Shown: positions 1-12,569 of the stretch, piece by piece
How the letters are laid out: each line of letters begins with the position of its first letter
Numbering within the stretch: position 1 is the first letter of the stretch
DNA from: Cinnamomum chago
Lineage: Eukaryota; Streptophyta; Magnoliopsida; Laurales; Lauraceae
Assembly: GCA_038049695.1 (NCBI GenBank)
Contig: CP142453.1
Location: forward strand, 126,145,001-126,209,000
Length of the DNA: 64,000 nucleotides
Reading direction: 5' to 3'
Made by a program: the position numbers and the translations under genes
The notes under the pieces: model-generated
Told to the model about the DNA's origin: nothing
The model's input: the letters and a program-made list of their open reading frames with translations, nothing else
The model's database searches: none

Positions 1-9
1 CTAACGGGC

Positions 10-3000
10 TCACACAGAGCCAGAATCAGTCAGATCTCCTTTAGACTTCATGGTTTCCACTTTTAGGGCATAGAAATTAAGCATCTCCTCTTCCACGGGA
101 TGGGTCTCACCTACAATTACAAGGCAATGCAGAGGTGCACCAAAATCGACTGCTTGTAATTCTTTCATTGAGCCAGCAACCACCTTCTGATCGTCACTAC
201 CAAGACGGGCAATACCAACACAGCTCGTTTCCGCACTGTATGCTGCAGAGTTATGAAATGGCAACAGAACCCGCAGTTATACCTCTCTCCCTAAAGGTCA
301 AGTAAGTAGAAGAAACAAACAGAACCCAAACAACAAATCATGTTGTGACATATTTAACAGTTTGCATATCTAAATGCACATCTATTATGAAAACACTACT
401 GATTCTGGTTCAGCTTAAAACTGATCAGTTCTCTCCTCAAGTCATCGAGTGCTCTGATGCAATGATGGAATTGGCAATTATCACGAGGAAAGTTCAGAGA
501 GAAAGCAATTGTGGTTGACTCAAGAGATGCAGAACTTTCTCATACAAGTGTGCTATCTGAGAAATATATATTGTACATAGCCAGATGAGATGATTCATTC
601 CCTGCTCCCAACACTTGATCTGCCAAGTGCTCAGCCTTGTTTTGTCACACTTCATCCCCACACATTCACGTGGAAGATGCCATGGACTGTGCATCAAGAG
701 GAGAAAGAATTACAGATTGTAATTGTGTTTAAGCATTCCAACATGAGTATGGCTTATAAGATGTGCATATTATGTGTGGTTCACAGAAAATGGCATACAC
801 CAATTTCTATTTCAGTAATGAAGGTTAGATTTCACGTACAAGGCAAAGCATTGAACATAAGAAATTAGTCATGTATGATGTTAAAAGTTACTTGTCCACG
901 AGCATGTTGACGAGAATTGAGAAAGTTAAAGACCTATTTAATGATAGCCAGTATACAATAGTTGACGAAATTAAAGTAGTTTAGTCAGGATCATTGCTTT
1001 GGTGCAATGGTAAAAGTCTTGGGTGCCATGTGTGATAACGCAAGTTTGAAACCTGCAAGTAACCACTTTGTGCAAAATTCCTAAAGGTTAGGTCTGTCTC
1101 CAGTATGGAACCCCCATAGGACCCTGCTTCGGCGGGATCATTGGGTAATGACATTTTTTTAGTCATTCATCTAATTTTATTAAAATAGAAAGATAAACTT
1201 CCAAAGAAGGAAAGGATTGGATTAAGATTTCTTTGGCTTCGTAATACTCTGTAACACGTTTTCTTTATAATGGTTGAACAAAGAATAGACTTCTGTTTTT
1301 CATAGGAATTCTCTCTCGTGACACTGTAGTCTCTTTTGGAGCGTACTACTTATTTTCTCCCACCTGAGCACCAACTAAAAATATTTAACACGACCTTTCA
1401 TGTTTCTCATCTCCATGCATCCGACCAGTACCAAACATTGAGACATTTAAGACACTAGATTCCATTGGTAAGTTCTAAGGGCTTGTTTGGCATCTCTACT
1501 CTTTTATTTATAGATCCATCTAAAATAGAGCCATTAAAAAAAGAGCCATAAAAAAAAGAGGTTAGGATAAAAAAAAACGCATTTGGTAACGCATGAATCT
1601 ATTTTAAATACCTTGCCTCTATATTTTAAGACTCAAAAGCTCTATTTCTCATCTGCCCACTTTTGGAGCATTTGGATTTTAGAGGATTTGCCTCTAAACG
1701 TCTAAAGCGGACAGAGCCTAAAATCTTGTGCCAAACGCTCTAATTGTTCAAACCTATGTCCGATTTAGACATTTAGAGAAATAGAGGCATGAAATAGAGA
1801 TGTCAAACATGGGCTAAGTATTGCTTGACAAAGTGCATTTATTAAGGTAAAAGTGACTAGTTGCTTCACCTTAATGGTGGATAGCAGAAAGCTTATACTG
1901 CACTACTATATCCCAGTATTAAACATGCAACACAAGGTTTTACAGAGGGGTCTTAGTATTACCCCCTTATTTTTCTGCCAAAAAAATGTCATGTCATTGA
2001 CTCATTGTGGAACTGGTAACTCATTGTGGAACTGGTAAGCACTGAGGATCATATTCATTTCATTTGGGGAAAAGGGAGGTACTTCCAAAGCATTCAAAAA
2101 TTAATGGGCAGTAGTAGGCTCAATCAATCAAAAGTCAGCAACAACTGAACTGAGTAGAAAATTCATGTCTACTTTAAAATGTCACTCAGTTTCAGTCAGG
2201 TTCTACTGGAACAACTATAAACCTTAAATCCTGTTGGTTTGGATATTGCCTAACCACACACGCACGCATGCACAAAAAAACAAGTTGCCCGTCTGACTTA
2301 CCTGATCAACGAGCTTAGTAATAATGATAAATAATAACAGTCAGAAAAGCAGAAAAAAGGGGTGCATCTAATGTGGTTTCCAGTATCCATGTTGCCCCAA
2401 ACATATGGCAGAACCAAAGTACCATACCCACCATTCTGCCAAAAGTATTCATACAGCTTATAACACAAAGTAATCCATATCCCAAGCTCATCTTTAGAAA
2501 TTGGTTGTCATCTCTATATTCAGCATTAAGTTACATGTAACTTTATTTTTACTGTTTATTTCCCCATCCATATTGCCAAACTTAAATGTCAATACAAATA
2601 TAAAAAGTTAATCCATAATGCAAAACCTGAAACCCAACAAAAAGACAGCAAGCAGATGATAATTACCAGATTCTCCACGTGTTTGTTCAACCTCCAAGAG
2701 CTGTTCAATGGCAATGTTGATTGTCATATACTTCGGTGGTTCATAACATTTTCTTCCTCTGGGAATATTCATTAGGTAGGGACCAGGCAGTGAATAAGTC
2801 TAATCAGTTGCAGAACTATTAAAAATTAACAAAAGAAAGTGATGATTTACAATATGAGCCAGCAAGTAGCTCCATATACATGTGTTTTCAATGCAAACCA
2901 TTCGACCAAATCCAAGCGTCATGATATTACCTGGGATATTAGGGGTAGGGTACTTTTATAGACTGGAGTATCTATATCTGGGCGATATGATACACACATG

Positions 3001-3295
3001 GGTAAAAAACGGCAATATACAGCATGGATACAGCTGTGACCATTTTTTAAAATCCTAGTTTCTGGGAAAGTCAAATCCATATTTATACAACTTAGTAGTC
3101 ACCGGATCATAATATTTATTTATTAGTTATATGAATAAAACATTATAAAAATATATTGATGCAGAGTTTTATTGCATTAATATGAAATTAGCACATGAAC
3201 TATCAATCATATATAAAAATAAAAATATTAAATAAAAAAGACTATACAGTATATAAGCATATTCTAAGAACTAATCATTGCTACACTCTGCCCCA

Positions 3296-3363
<68 letters not shown>

Positions 3364-6300
3364 ATTTACACAAAGGTGCACACACCCAGGCCTCATTTGC
3401 ACTCTAGATAGTAGGCAGGAGCCTCTGTCATTTGTAGCCCAATACTAGAACTTGTCATACCAGGCCAATTTGATCAGACAAGGCTAAAATGAGGAGGATA
3501 ATATATAATGGACCAGATATTCCTCCCTTTATCATATCACCATGAGACATTGTCTTCCACCGGCTCTACCTTCAAATTCCAATCTTCTAACATGACTAAA
3601 AACTAAAACTAAAACAAATCAAGCAATTGTGATTTAAGTCAATTCTATTGGTATAAAACCATGTCCCCAACCTTTTTAAGGAATCGCAAGCTTTGAGTAT
3701 TAGAAGATTCAAACAATAGATGGTAAGATTCAATGAAAAAATAGATTCCGGTGATAAGAATGGTTCCAACTTCCAACTAACTTGAGTTATTAGCATTTTT
3801 TTACTGTGAGTTTTTACAATGGTATAAGCGGATGCAAATATCGGCCATGGCGGCCAAGTCCGCCACGCAACGGTGAAAATAGCGGCCGCTACAAAAAAAG
3901 CGCACCGCTATGTTGCATGGGCTATAAAAGCCGCCCTCCCCCCCCAAAATCCCAGCCGGCCCTAGCACATTTAGAAGACCTCTTCACTGCTGTGTTTGCC
4001 TACAAACTCCAAAGTTTCAACTTTCAACTCATTTTCAACTACAAGACTATACAAGTACGTGAGTAACATCAAATTCGAAGGAATCAAACAAAAACAAGTG
4101 AAACAACTACAAGAGCCCAAGCTTCCATTCCACCTAGGTATGTTTTTCTTTTGGATTTTTTTCTAGTCTTTTAATTTTTGACTTTTGACTTTTGAGATCA
4201 TCTATAATCTATTCATCTCTTTCTAAGAGTCTAAGTACTATAAAAAGCTTCCTTGTCTTGTAATATGATGAGATCCATGCTTCCCTTTCATCATGCACAC
4301 ATATTTTTATTTTTATTTTATTTTTCTCTACTTTTTATTTTCGGATTATTTATTTTAAAAAAAAATTGAATACTCATGGACATTCCTTTTGGTGGTGATT
4401 AAGGTATTCTTATTTTCTTCACTAACTCTCTACTCTCTGTCATTTCTAAATTGGTGTTGAATGTTGATTGTTGATCACTTCATACTTCATTCACTTGATT
4501 GAATTTGAACCTTGAATGTTGAAGTATTGATATTTGATTGTTCAATGTTCACTAATGAGTAATGAGTGACTAATGAGTAATGACCTAACTCTTAAGTCTT
4601 CTTAATTCTTATGCCTTTATTTCATGTTCTAGTTTTTTTTTTTTTTTTTTATGAGCTTTCCATTACTTTTTAAGTTAGCATGACTAAAAAACATGAATAC
4701 ATGTGAAAAAACTAATCATTACTATTATTTTCTAGTTATACAGCGATACAAGACCTCATATATTGAGGGCACCGCTACGCCCCCTTTTCTTAGTTACTTT
4801 TGCAAAAGAACTACATTTTCTTTCATTTTACAATTTTCTGGATTTTTTTCAGATTTTTTTGGCGATTTTTTAAAATCGCACTGCTACGCCACTACGTATC
4901 CCCGCTACGCTATGTATCGCCCGCTTCGTAGTGGTTTGGCGGCGGGCCGCTACGCCCGCCGCTACCGCTATTTTCATCCATGGTATAAACAGCACCTGAG
5001 GTCATGTTTGAGGGACAGCCATATCTGTTCTCATAAACAGTTGTCACTCAGGGACCTCCATATGCAAATTCACATAATGGTATCAAGATGGGTTATGGCA
5101 CATAACTAAAAGCAACATTCGTATGTTATTCACACCATTTTACAATGGTACAAACAGCACCAGAGGTCATGTTTGAGGGACACCCATATCTGTAACCATA
5201 ACCCATTTTCATAAACAGTTGAGTAACTTTGGGACCTCCATATGCAAATTCACATATTGGTACCAAGATAGATTATGGCACATAACTAAAAGCATCATTC
5301 ATATGTTATTCACACCATATGAAACAGCAAGAGAAACAGAGACCAAATCATTGCTTATGGAAATACCTGCACAAAGATTCTAAAGATGGCTCCTTGACAC
5401 GTATATCTGTAGTTACAAATATTTTTCAGTGAGATCCAGAGCAACAAAAAGAAAAAGAAAAATGAGAACCAGGAAAAGCAACCAAAAGAAAAAGAAAAAA
5501 TGAAAACCAAGGAAAAGCACCTGGTTCTCACAAAGTAACCAAAAAAATAAATAAATGGAGAAAGCAAAATTTAAAAGAAAAAAGAAAAAGAATGAGAGAG
5601 AGAACAGTTTAGAGTGTTGCAATGAGGTGAATAAGAAGGCTCGTTAAGGTGCAGCTCTGTGTCTGTGGACATTTCTGCAGAACACATTGATGAGATTTGC
5701 AATGACCCACGTGATTACGTGAATCGCACAAAGTCACATGAGGATATGGAACAAGAGATAGATCCTAGCAAGTGTTGGTTAGCAGGTGGGCCAGGACTAC
5801 ACATTCACTCAGCCGGTCAGCTACACGTGTACACTGAATGTCCATGCCATCCAGATCTGCCCGCCTGGTCAACAGAGTAGCCTAATGTGCTGCCAGGAAC
5901 ATAAATAACGGCAGGAACCTGATGGTTATGTTAGATATCACACACCTCTGCCACCACAGCATGTGTGAATTGTGATCACGCATGGGCTGAACCTACCATC
6001 TACACATACATGGGCTTAGTGAAAGTCGACTATGAATATATGGATGGTGCCTCAAATATTAAAATACTCTTTCATCATTTACAGAATCAATCATTATTGA
6101 ACACTAGTAAATGAAATAAATATGAAGCAAATGAAAACAAGATATAAAACAGTAAAAGAGATTCAGATTGTCCAAACCAACACATAGTGCAATGGTCAGG
6201 CATATTCCCATCATGGGAGAGGTCTAGGGATCGAGTCCACGAGGGACAATACTTCAATGGTATCCCCAACAAAACAAAAAAGAAAAAGGAAGAAGAAGAA

Positions 6301-9300
6301 GAAGAAGAACTGGAGTCCTAACAAAGAGTGAGAAAGTTACCTAACAAGCACCAAAGTTGTCATTTCTAATTTCTAAGAGATGAAGTTTTGAATAACTGAA
6401 GTCCTAACAAAGAGTGAGAAATTTACCCAACAAGCAGAGTGTATGCAACCCAAGCTGGCGATTTCTTTGAATCTTTTCATAGAAACTGTCAGGCCGCCAT
6501 GTTTCTGTAAAGAATGGTATAGAAACTGTCTCACCATAGCGGTAAAGCTGCAGACCACAAACTCCAACTGCATTCATCACTGATGCATTGTGTATGACCT
6601 TAACTTCCAAGCCCAAACTTTTCGCACGAACAACCAAGTCACTGTGTGTTGTCGCTCTACATTCATGAATTTAAGACGAGAATAAAAACAAACATGGAAG
6701 TGAAAACTGACCACACAAAAACTTGCGCCGATCAATAAGAGTACTTTGAAAAACAAATTACCAACTAGGAATTTATAATGTTACACCAAATTCTTTCCAA
6801 CAAGATAGTAGACATGAACAAGTGGACATCCTTTCCTAAAAACAATAATCATCATCAAAGCCTTGTGCCAACTATGTTGGGCTCAGCTACACGAATTATG
6901 TTTCTCCATTTCGATCTATCTTGAGCCAAATTCTCTGATAAGTTACACTTCTTCATATCCATTTTTACCGCCTCCATCCACATCCACATCCTCTTTGGCC
7001 TACCCCTTCCCCTTGGTGGGCCATCAACCTTCATTGCCAAACTTTTCCTTGCCGGCATCATTGTCGGCCTACGTTGGACATGCCTAAACCATCTCAAACG
7101 GGTTTCTCTAATTTTATCCCCTATTGTCGCTACCCCTAAATGCTGTCGAAAACGCTCATTTCTAATTTTATCCTTCCTCGTTTTACCATGCATCGACCTC
7201 AACATTCTCATCTTTGCTACATCCGTTTCGTGCATATGTTGCTTCTTGATTGGCCAATAATCTGCTCCATAAGTCATAGTTGGTCTAATCGCTGTCCTAT
7301 AAAATTTTCCCTTCAATCTTGTTGGCATTCGTTGGTCACAAAGCACTCCAGAAGCAAGTATCCACCACAAGTATAATTTGACTAGAAGTATAATTACTTG
7401 ATACCCTCACCCTCACCACAAGTTAACAAAAATGAGTATGCAACTCTTCTTACACGTAACCAAAGACTTGTGTTGGTCAGTAATAGGTAAGGCATGGTAG
7501 GCACCTCTTTTAGTTTTGAAAAAAAAAACTTGTTGTGGATGAGTATCTCAGATAAACTGGATTTACCTAATGCAAGCTATGGAAGTCCACTCTTCCTCTT
7601 ACAGTCTTACCCAAACAGTACCTATTGGCTACAAGCAATTAATGTCTGTTCCTTTTGTTGTATCTAGCATGTTAAATGCTACACGAAATGTCAATGAATT
7701 GATTTGGACTTGCAAATGAAGCATAATTCCCAGCTATGGATTTGGATATGGAAAAGATAGATAGCAGTGACACAGTTTCAGTTTCCTAAAACCATTGGCA
7801 AACATATGGATGAGTATATTGCAGCCATGCATCTAATGATCATATTTATTGTTGAAGACCCACCTTAATCACCAAACAGAGTTGAAATGTCACAAATTTG
7901 ATACCATAATGTAGCCAAGTGAGTTAACATCCAACGAGGCCAAGACCGACAATTTGAACCAGAATTCAGCAAATTGTATCTAAATGCTAACATGGTACAG
8001 GTTAGCAACCAAAAGTAAGAGGCAACCAAAGTTACAAAGCTCAATTTACATGTCAACTTGAAACAATTCTATTTGACTTGACTCAGCTAAGTTTAGTGTC
8101 AAGTCACCGATGAGTAAAGTAAACAATAGTACTCCTAGGAATGACTTTTCATTATTTCCCACTCTTACTTACACATTTGAATTGCTAAAATATGCATAAA
8201 GAAGAAACTTAGAAACTGAAGACAAAAAGTAGTTCACATACAAAAAGGCCACATATCATACCCAAATGGGTCTCCAACAACCAGGAAAGCTACATCAGAT
8301 CTGTGAGCTTCTGACAGTACAACATCAGCCCTTTCCTCTACCATCTCTCTATCCGCAAGGGTAACTGGCCTCCCATAGAGTTCCTCCTACAATATCAAAT
8401 AATAGCATCATCAAGTTTGATATCTTTTTAGTCTCTTAAACGTTCTACCAATAAAAGAGACCACGATCCATACAGGTTATCATCATGACTTCCCATCTAT
8501 CTGAGTCAGCACCATAATCTATACATGTATGACTTTTTTTCCGCTTCTTTTCCTTTTTGAGCATATGCCATTCAGCAATGTGGCAAGAAACAACGACAAT
8601 CATGTTACGATATTATAAAATATGAAAATGCAGATATAACCCATCCCGATGCATGGACACAAAACCTTAAAGAATGAGGTAACATTTAATGGTCTCAGGC
8701 CAACTTAAGATGTGGGCTGATGTCCAGCCTTAATCATTGAATGCCTTATTCTTTGTTTCTTATGCTCTGAACCAGAAAAAAATAAAGACGTGTTGACCTG
8801 TAGCTTACCTTTAGATATGGGTTTTTCCTCTACCTTTCCAAATTTTAAATATTTCCCCACAGCTACAATTACACCAATTTTGGACTAAAATGCCCATATT
8901 CAGGGAAATCATCTCCGGCTTCTTTTCAAAACCATTTCAAGGCCTCTTTTTACCTTTCTTTATGTTATCCTCAACAGTAAGCATGGATGGGCACATGAGC
9001 CTACCCACCAACTCCCTGCTTTCAGGACTCATCTAGTAGTTCCGGTCCTTTCCCTGTTCCTAGGACAGGTCCATTCTTATAACTCTTTATCTTGTTATAA
9101 TTCTAAAGAGGAAAAGAACATCTCAAGTGGCATTGCCAATGACAACATCAAACCAAACCCCATCCATAAGCACCGTTATAGAGCTTTTCAGGAAATGGTA
9201 TTGGCACTATACTTATAAAATATCATGTCTAGACCATTCATGAGGATGCAACACACAAACCACATAATCTTAGTTCATAAAAACATATTATCCAAGCTCA

Positions 9301-11230
9301 TATATTCTCTATCAACCATCTTGTGTTATTTTCACTTTTAATAATTTCATGTCACCAAGTGGTCTTAATAGTAGGAGAACTTCAAGGAAAATAAAACAAA
9401 ACGAAAAGTTACACATTTGCATTCACCCCCAACTACTTCAAGTGCATATATTTACAATAGCAAAAGGAAAAGATACAACCACACTTTTTGGGAATGGGTC
9501 TGGAATTTTGGTCAATGAATTTGGGCAATTTTGTCATTTCCTCTTAGCTGGAGAAGGTGTAGGGAAAATTAGAACTTTTTGGAAGGGAGAGAGAAAAGCC
9601 ATATCTAGAGGTAAGCTACAGGTCAAAACCTCTAAAATCAATAATAAGTTCTAGCACGTTGAAGCACAAAAACTCATCAGGATAAAAACATCCAATATTT
9701 TTTTGTAAATTAATAATTCTTTCTACATTTTTAAGTCCAATGAATTAACATTCTTTTCGAAATGGTAGGATCAATTCAGTACAGGTTGAGGTATAAAGAC
9801 TCTTTGGCTATAGGAAGACATAAATACTTATATACAGTTATATTTAAGAATTCTGCACATCTCACTTCATTGAATTAAATCAATTGTGTGTGCATTTGGA
9901 AGTATGTAAGAAAATCTAGTTGGAGAACATATTCTATTCCCGAATTTTGTATTTGAATCAATAGAAGTAGCAATGCTCTTTCCAGATATCAATGAAAGGA
10001 CTAAAGAGACACCAGCAGAATACAATGTACAGAAACTACAAAGAGGGATATCCCTGGGCCTTCTGCTGCATCAGGTAGAATGACGCCATGTTGGGGTCTT
10101 TAATTACATATTAGTATATTATCACCATCAAAGCCTTGTCCCAACTCCCAACCATGTTGGGATCAGTTTCATGAATTCTGTTTCACCAAAAAGTATATGT
10201 ATAGCTACATCTATAAAAACAAAATCCACTTTAATTTAACCACGCAGTGATTTTTGGTAAGGTTGTCAATGGGCTGGATTCCAGCTGGACTCAACTATGT
10301 CCAACCCTAATAAGTCCCATCTACAATTAAGGAGTCTAAGCCCGGGTCCAGGTCTGACATGAGCCCTGGTTCTCAAATCCAAGTCCAGCCATTTAAAAAT
10401 TTTGGAAACCCAAGTTCACCCATTTAAAGTCCATTTGTACATCCAAACATGGATCTTGGATTAGGTCGAGCTTGAATTCATTATAAAACAAAAATGTGAT
10501 ATATTTCTAAAACACCCTTTTTATATGTTGTTTGGCGTGTGTGCAAGATAAAATATAAACAGGCCTAATACAAGTCTAACAGGCTTTAGACTCCGTGTCT
10601 GAATCAGGCATGTTAAGAGTTTCAGACCTGAATCATATATCCGGGTCTGGCCCATTCATACCTAAAAGATTGCCGAGGCCCACAACAGACCCAAGCCTGA
10701 TTCAGGCTTCTTGAGCAGAAGTTTCAACTGTAGATGTGATCTACTGGAGTTCCAAAGTTTAGAGACTCATTGCAGATAACTGAATTAAAGATAATTCGTG
10801 GTGCATCCAGACAGTATTTAAGCTTCCAGCCAAAGAAAAAAAATAAAAAAAACCAAGAACCAAATCTAGTTTATAAGCTAATCAATGCCGCAAACACTGT
10901 ACATATCAACACATAAATTATCAAACCCGTTTAAATGATGAAGCAGACACAAGGCTCAAAGTCATCTTAACTTTAAACATTTAAATGATGAAGCAGACAC
11001 AAGGCTCAAAGTCATCTTAACAGTAAACAAAAAACTGAAAAAAAAAAAAAATCCAAGACAGAGGATTGATAGAAGCTTACCAATTTCGAAAGACCATTCG
11101 AAGATATACCAAAAGAAAGAAGAGAAGTATAGGCCTCAATGTACACTTTGTCACATCTCCTTACAGCTTCAAGACCTTTCAATGTTATATCTTTCTCATC
11201 TCCCAACCCAAGTCCAATAATATACAGCAT
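10..11230 (-). CDS. DPH5: Diphthine methyl ester synthase (DPH5), 6 exons, complete CDS
   Basis: Known family role: SAM-dependent methylation of the modified histidine of eEF2 in diphthamide synthesis (cytosol). Coding exons on the minus strand, joined by GT-AG introns: 11081-11230, 8262-8386, 6427-6656, 5367-5406, 2667-2758, 10-242. They sum to 870 nt, giving 289 aa plus TGA, close to the usual ~285 aa. Seen: N-terminal [20 protein letters not shown], the SAM-binding start of the family; [18 protein letters not shown] across exons 2-3; [20 protein letters not shown] in exon 5; and [17 protein letters not shown] near the C-terminus. All exon phases agree. The ATG at 11230 is chosen because family homology starts at MLYIIGLG. 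Introns of 1.0-2.7 kb carry several transposons. The 3' UTR lies beyond the window start. The next gene, head-to-head, is DPH6 of the same pathway. Confidence 0.95.
988..1161 (+). mobile_element. Au-like SINE (tRNA-derived) in DPH5 intron 5
   Basis: A polymerase III A-box-like segment (TTTGGTGCAATGGTAAAAG, from about 999) and a B-box-like segment (AAGTTTGAAACC, about 1041-1053) are followed by an Au-SINE-like body with TTGTGCAAAA, GGTTAGGTCTG and CCCTGCTTCGGCGGGATC. It ends at a T run (about 1154-1160), as Au SINEs do. The orientation is opposite to DPH5. The family assignment is from memory of the Au consensus. Confidence 0.7.
1477..1814. mobile_element. hAT-like MITE in DPH5 intron 5
   Basis: Imperfect terminal inverted repeats: GGGCTTGTTTGGCATCTCT at the left, and the reverse complement of the right end reads GCCCATGTTTGACATCTCT. 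The ~340 bp body is AT-rich and non-coding. The flanks TAAGTTCT and TAAGTATT resemble a decayed 8-bp target duplication. The class is inferred from repeat shape and size. Confidence 0.6.
3299..3361. repeat. (CT)n microsatellite in DPH5 intron 4
   Basis: About 60 bp of uninterrupted CT dinucleotides. The plus-strand open frame across it is repeat-derived (poly Ser-Leu) and is not a gene. Confidence 0.97.
3828..4979. mobile_element. Non-autonomous DNA transposon, ~1.15 kb, in DPH5 intron 4
   Basis: The outer ends are inverted: the left has GGATGCAAATATCGGC and the right, reversed, has GGATGAAAATAGCGGTAGCGG. GC-rich subterminal blocks made of CCGCTAC/GTAGCGG words sit inside each end (about 3838-3910 and 4878-4970), with an AT-rich centre. 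The flanks share ATGGTATAA (3819-3827 and 4980-4988), a target duplication of 8 or 9 bp. A paralogous copy of the flank at about 5140-5160 lacks the insertion, which supports a real insertion. No transposase frame is seen. hAT or Mutator-like; not resolved. Confidence 0.7.
4980..5320. repeat. Tandem duplication, two ~165-170 bp copies, in DPH5 intron 4
   Basis: Copies at about 4980-5146 and 5147-5320 share GAGGTCATGTTTGAGGGACA, GGGACCTCCATATGCAAATT and ATGGCACATAACTAAAAGCA in the same order. Differences are point changes and one ~18 bp indel. The first copy carries the right-hand target duplication of the neighbouring transposon. Confidence 0.85.
6160..6262 (+). mobile_element. tRNA-like SINE fragment in DPH5 intron 3
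   Basis: An A-box-like CATAGTGCAATGGTCAGGC is followed about 35 bp later by a B-box-like GGGATCGAGTCC, spaced as in tRNA-derived SINEs. No acceptor stem or anticodon arm of a functional tRNA can be drawn. The family is not identified. Confidence 0.45.
6315..6435. repeat. Duplicated exon 3 donor region of DPH5 (decoy splice donor)
   Basis: GTCCTAACAAAGAGTGAGAA occurs at 6315 and again at 6401, 86 bp apart, each followed by a near-identical TTAC-C-AACAAGC segment. The copy at 6401-6435 holds the real exon 3 donor (GT at 6425-6426, minus strand). The other copy holds a good-looking donor TTAG/GTAACT ending at 6341. Confidence 0.8.
6841..7376 (-). mobile_element. 5'-truncated RTE-like LINE, 3' end with open C-terminal ORF, in DPH5 intron 2
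   Basis: A continuous minus-strand frame of 171 codons (6855-7370) matches the C-terminal part of plant non-LTR reverse transcriptases. Seen: [38 protein letters not shown], the [12 protein letters not shown] motif, [10 protein letters not shown], then a family-typical tail VAEPNIVGT. The copy ends in a short GATGATGATT repeat tail (minus strand, about 6841-6862), as RTE-clade elements do. The missing upstream part shows 5' truncation. It lies in the same orientation as DPH5. Absence of stops suggests a fairly young insertion. Confidence 0.85.
10118..10190 (-). mobile_element. RTE-like LINE 3' tail fragment in DPH5 intron 1
   Basis: ATCACCATCAAAGCCTTGTC followed by CCATGTTGGGATCAGTTTCA corresponds to the extreme 3' end of the LINE at 6841. 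Only about 70 bp remains. Confidence 0.65.
10256..10740. repeat. Diverged repeat rich in GGGTC/GGCCC words, DPH5 intron 1
   Basis: Many short variants of AAGTCCAG, GGGTCCAGG, GGGTCTGG and CAGGCTT fill this stretch. It has no open frame and resembles the name-list MITE-like repeats elsewhere in the window (13.1-13.5, 16.3-16.7 and 34.3-34.5 kb). The boundaries are approximate. Confidence 0.4.
10930..11021. repeat. 50-bp tandem duplication beside DPH5 exon 1
   Basis: A 42-bp block starting TTTAAATGATGAAGCAGACA occurs at 10930 and 10980 with exactly 50 bp period and no mismatch across the block. It lies about 60 bp downstream (minus-strand sense) of the exon 1 donor. Confidence 0.95.
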
Positions 11231-11896
11231 CCTACTCAGTTTACTAAGAAGACCCACCAAAAAAGAAAAGCAATGTACACTCAGTAAATACAATATTCAT
11301 CTCTATTCAAATGGAAGGAAACAAACTGAATGAAATACTGGGATTTTTCAGGCTTTTCCATTGAAATACCCTCAAAATATTTCCAGGAAAAAAAAAGGGT
11401 ATTTCATTGGAACTCATGGAATTTAGAAACAAAGTACTTCTCAGACAAACACCCAAATCAACAGAAGAGAAAAAAAAAAAAAAAGCTTCAAGTTCTTGTA
11501 TTTCAATCTATTTGGTCGGTCCCAAACAGACCCAAGATTCCGCCTTTTCGGTTATTTGAAGTAAAACCCAGATTTTAAATGGCTCCAAACACTTGAGAAT
11601 GCGGATTTAAGAAGGTGTTTCGATTGCAGTAACAGCAGAAGCTCTTAAAAGGGATGGGAAGAAAAAGAGATGGTATGCTTTAAAGGGATCTTGTAGATGA
11701 CTAAAGAGAGGGTATTTCGATTGATTGGATAAGGGTGAAAAGGAAGGGAAGATGTATTCGTACCTAAGAGGATCAAACACTGCAATTTCTTACTTCGAGC
11801 GAAGGAAGCAGCAGGCAGAGAGAGAGAGAGAGAGAGCAGGGAAAACGGAGAGATTTGGCGGAAGAGAAAATATAGAGTACAGGGAAGAGGACTTAT

Positions 11897-11904
11897 ATTT
11901 TATA
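11897..11904 (-). promoter_or_regulatory. Candidate TATA box of DPH5
   Basis: Read on the minus strand this is TATAAAAT, about 670 bp upstream of the DPH5 ATG. It is followed downstream by a pyrimidine-rich stretch (the GA repeat near 11818-11838 read on the minus strand), typical of a plant 5' leader. The start site would be near 11865 and the leader would be long, possibly with an intron. Placement is inference from motif and distance only. Confidence 0.4.
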
Positions 11905-12185
11905 CTCGGCCGAGGACATTCCGAGACGGACCTTTCACAACCCTAGAGTGCAACTTGGGTCGGGTTTGATTCCGGTTAGTGTTATCCGAGCCCACCCCAA
12001 TTCATGACTGCCTGCCCCAGCGCTCCGTAACCAATTATTGCATTTTTTTTTGGTCTTTTCTCTTTTTTGTTAAGTTATTTTTTTATTTATTTATAACGGA
12101 TGGTGTCCCAACCCTTTGGGCTATAATAATCCCCTATTAGGATTATTTATTTATAACGGAGGGAAGTCGGATAAATCCCCTATTA

Positions 12186-12568
12186 GGATTGTAAACGGAT
12201 CGGCTCCGATCCGAGTCCATGGTGAACCCGGAACCGAAATAGTTAAGGAGAATATCGAATCGGAATCAGACCCGAAACCGTTTTAGAACCGGTTTTTTTG
12301 CTCTTAAACCAAAACCATATATGGAACGGGTCTAGATTCGGGTTCGAGTTTAGTTGGAGAATGATATTAAAAAAAAAATGATTTTTATGAGTGAGTGTTT
12401 TTTTAAAATTGAAGTAATATGTCAGGTCTCGGATCCACAGGTCCAAACCAATGTAGAATCGTACCCGGACTTATTTACTTATCTGGACGAAAATAAGGAC
12501 CCAGACCCAATTTTAACTGGTCGAAACCTTCGGGTAATCAGAGAATCGGGGACCCATTTACATCCCTA
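12186..12568. mobile_element. Dispersed MITE-like family, copy 1 (GGATTGTAAACGG...ACCCATTTACATCC)
   Basis: The ends are inverted: GATTGTAAACGGATCGG at the left and GACCCATTTACATCC at the right. The interior is made of GAACCG/GGACCC variants with an AT-rich core. Similar copies occur at 36835-37162 (full), 37797-38333, 47465-47685 and 63418-63612 (partial). No coding potential is seen. Confidence 0.65.
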
Positions 12569-12569
12569 C

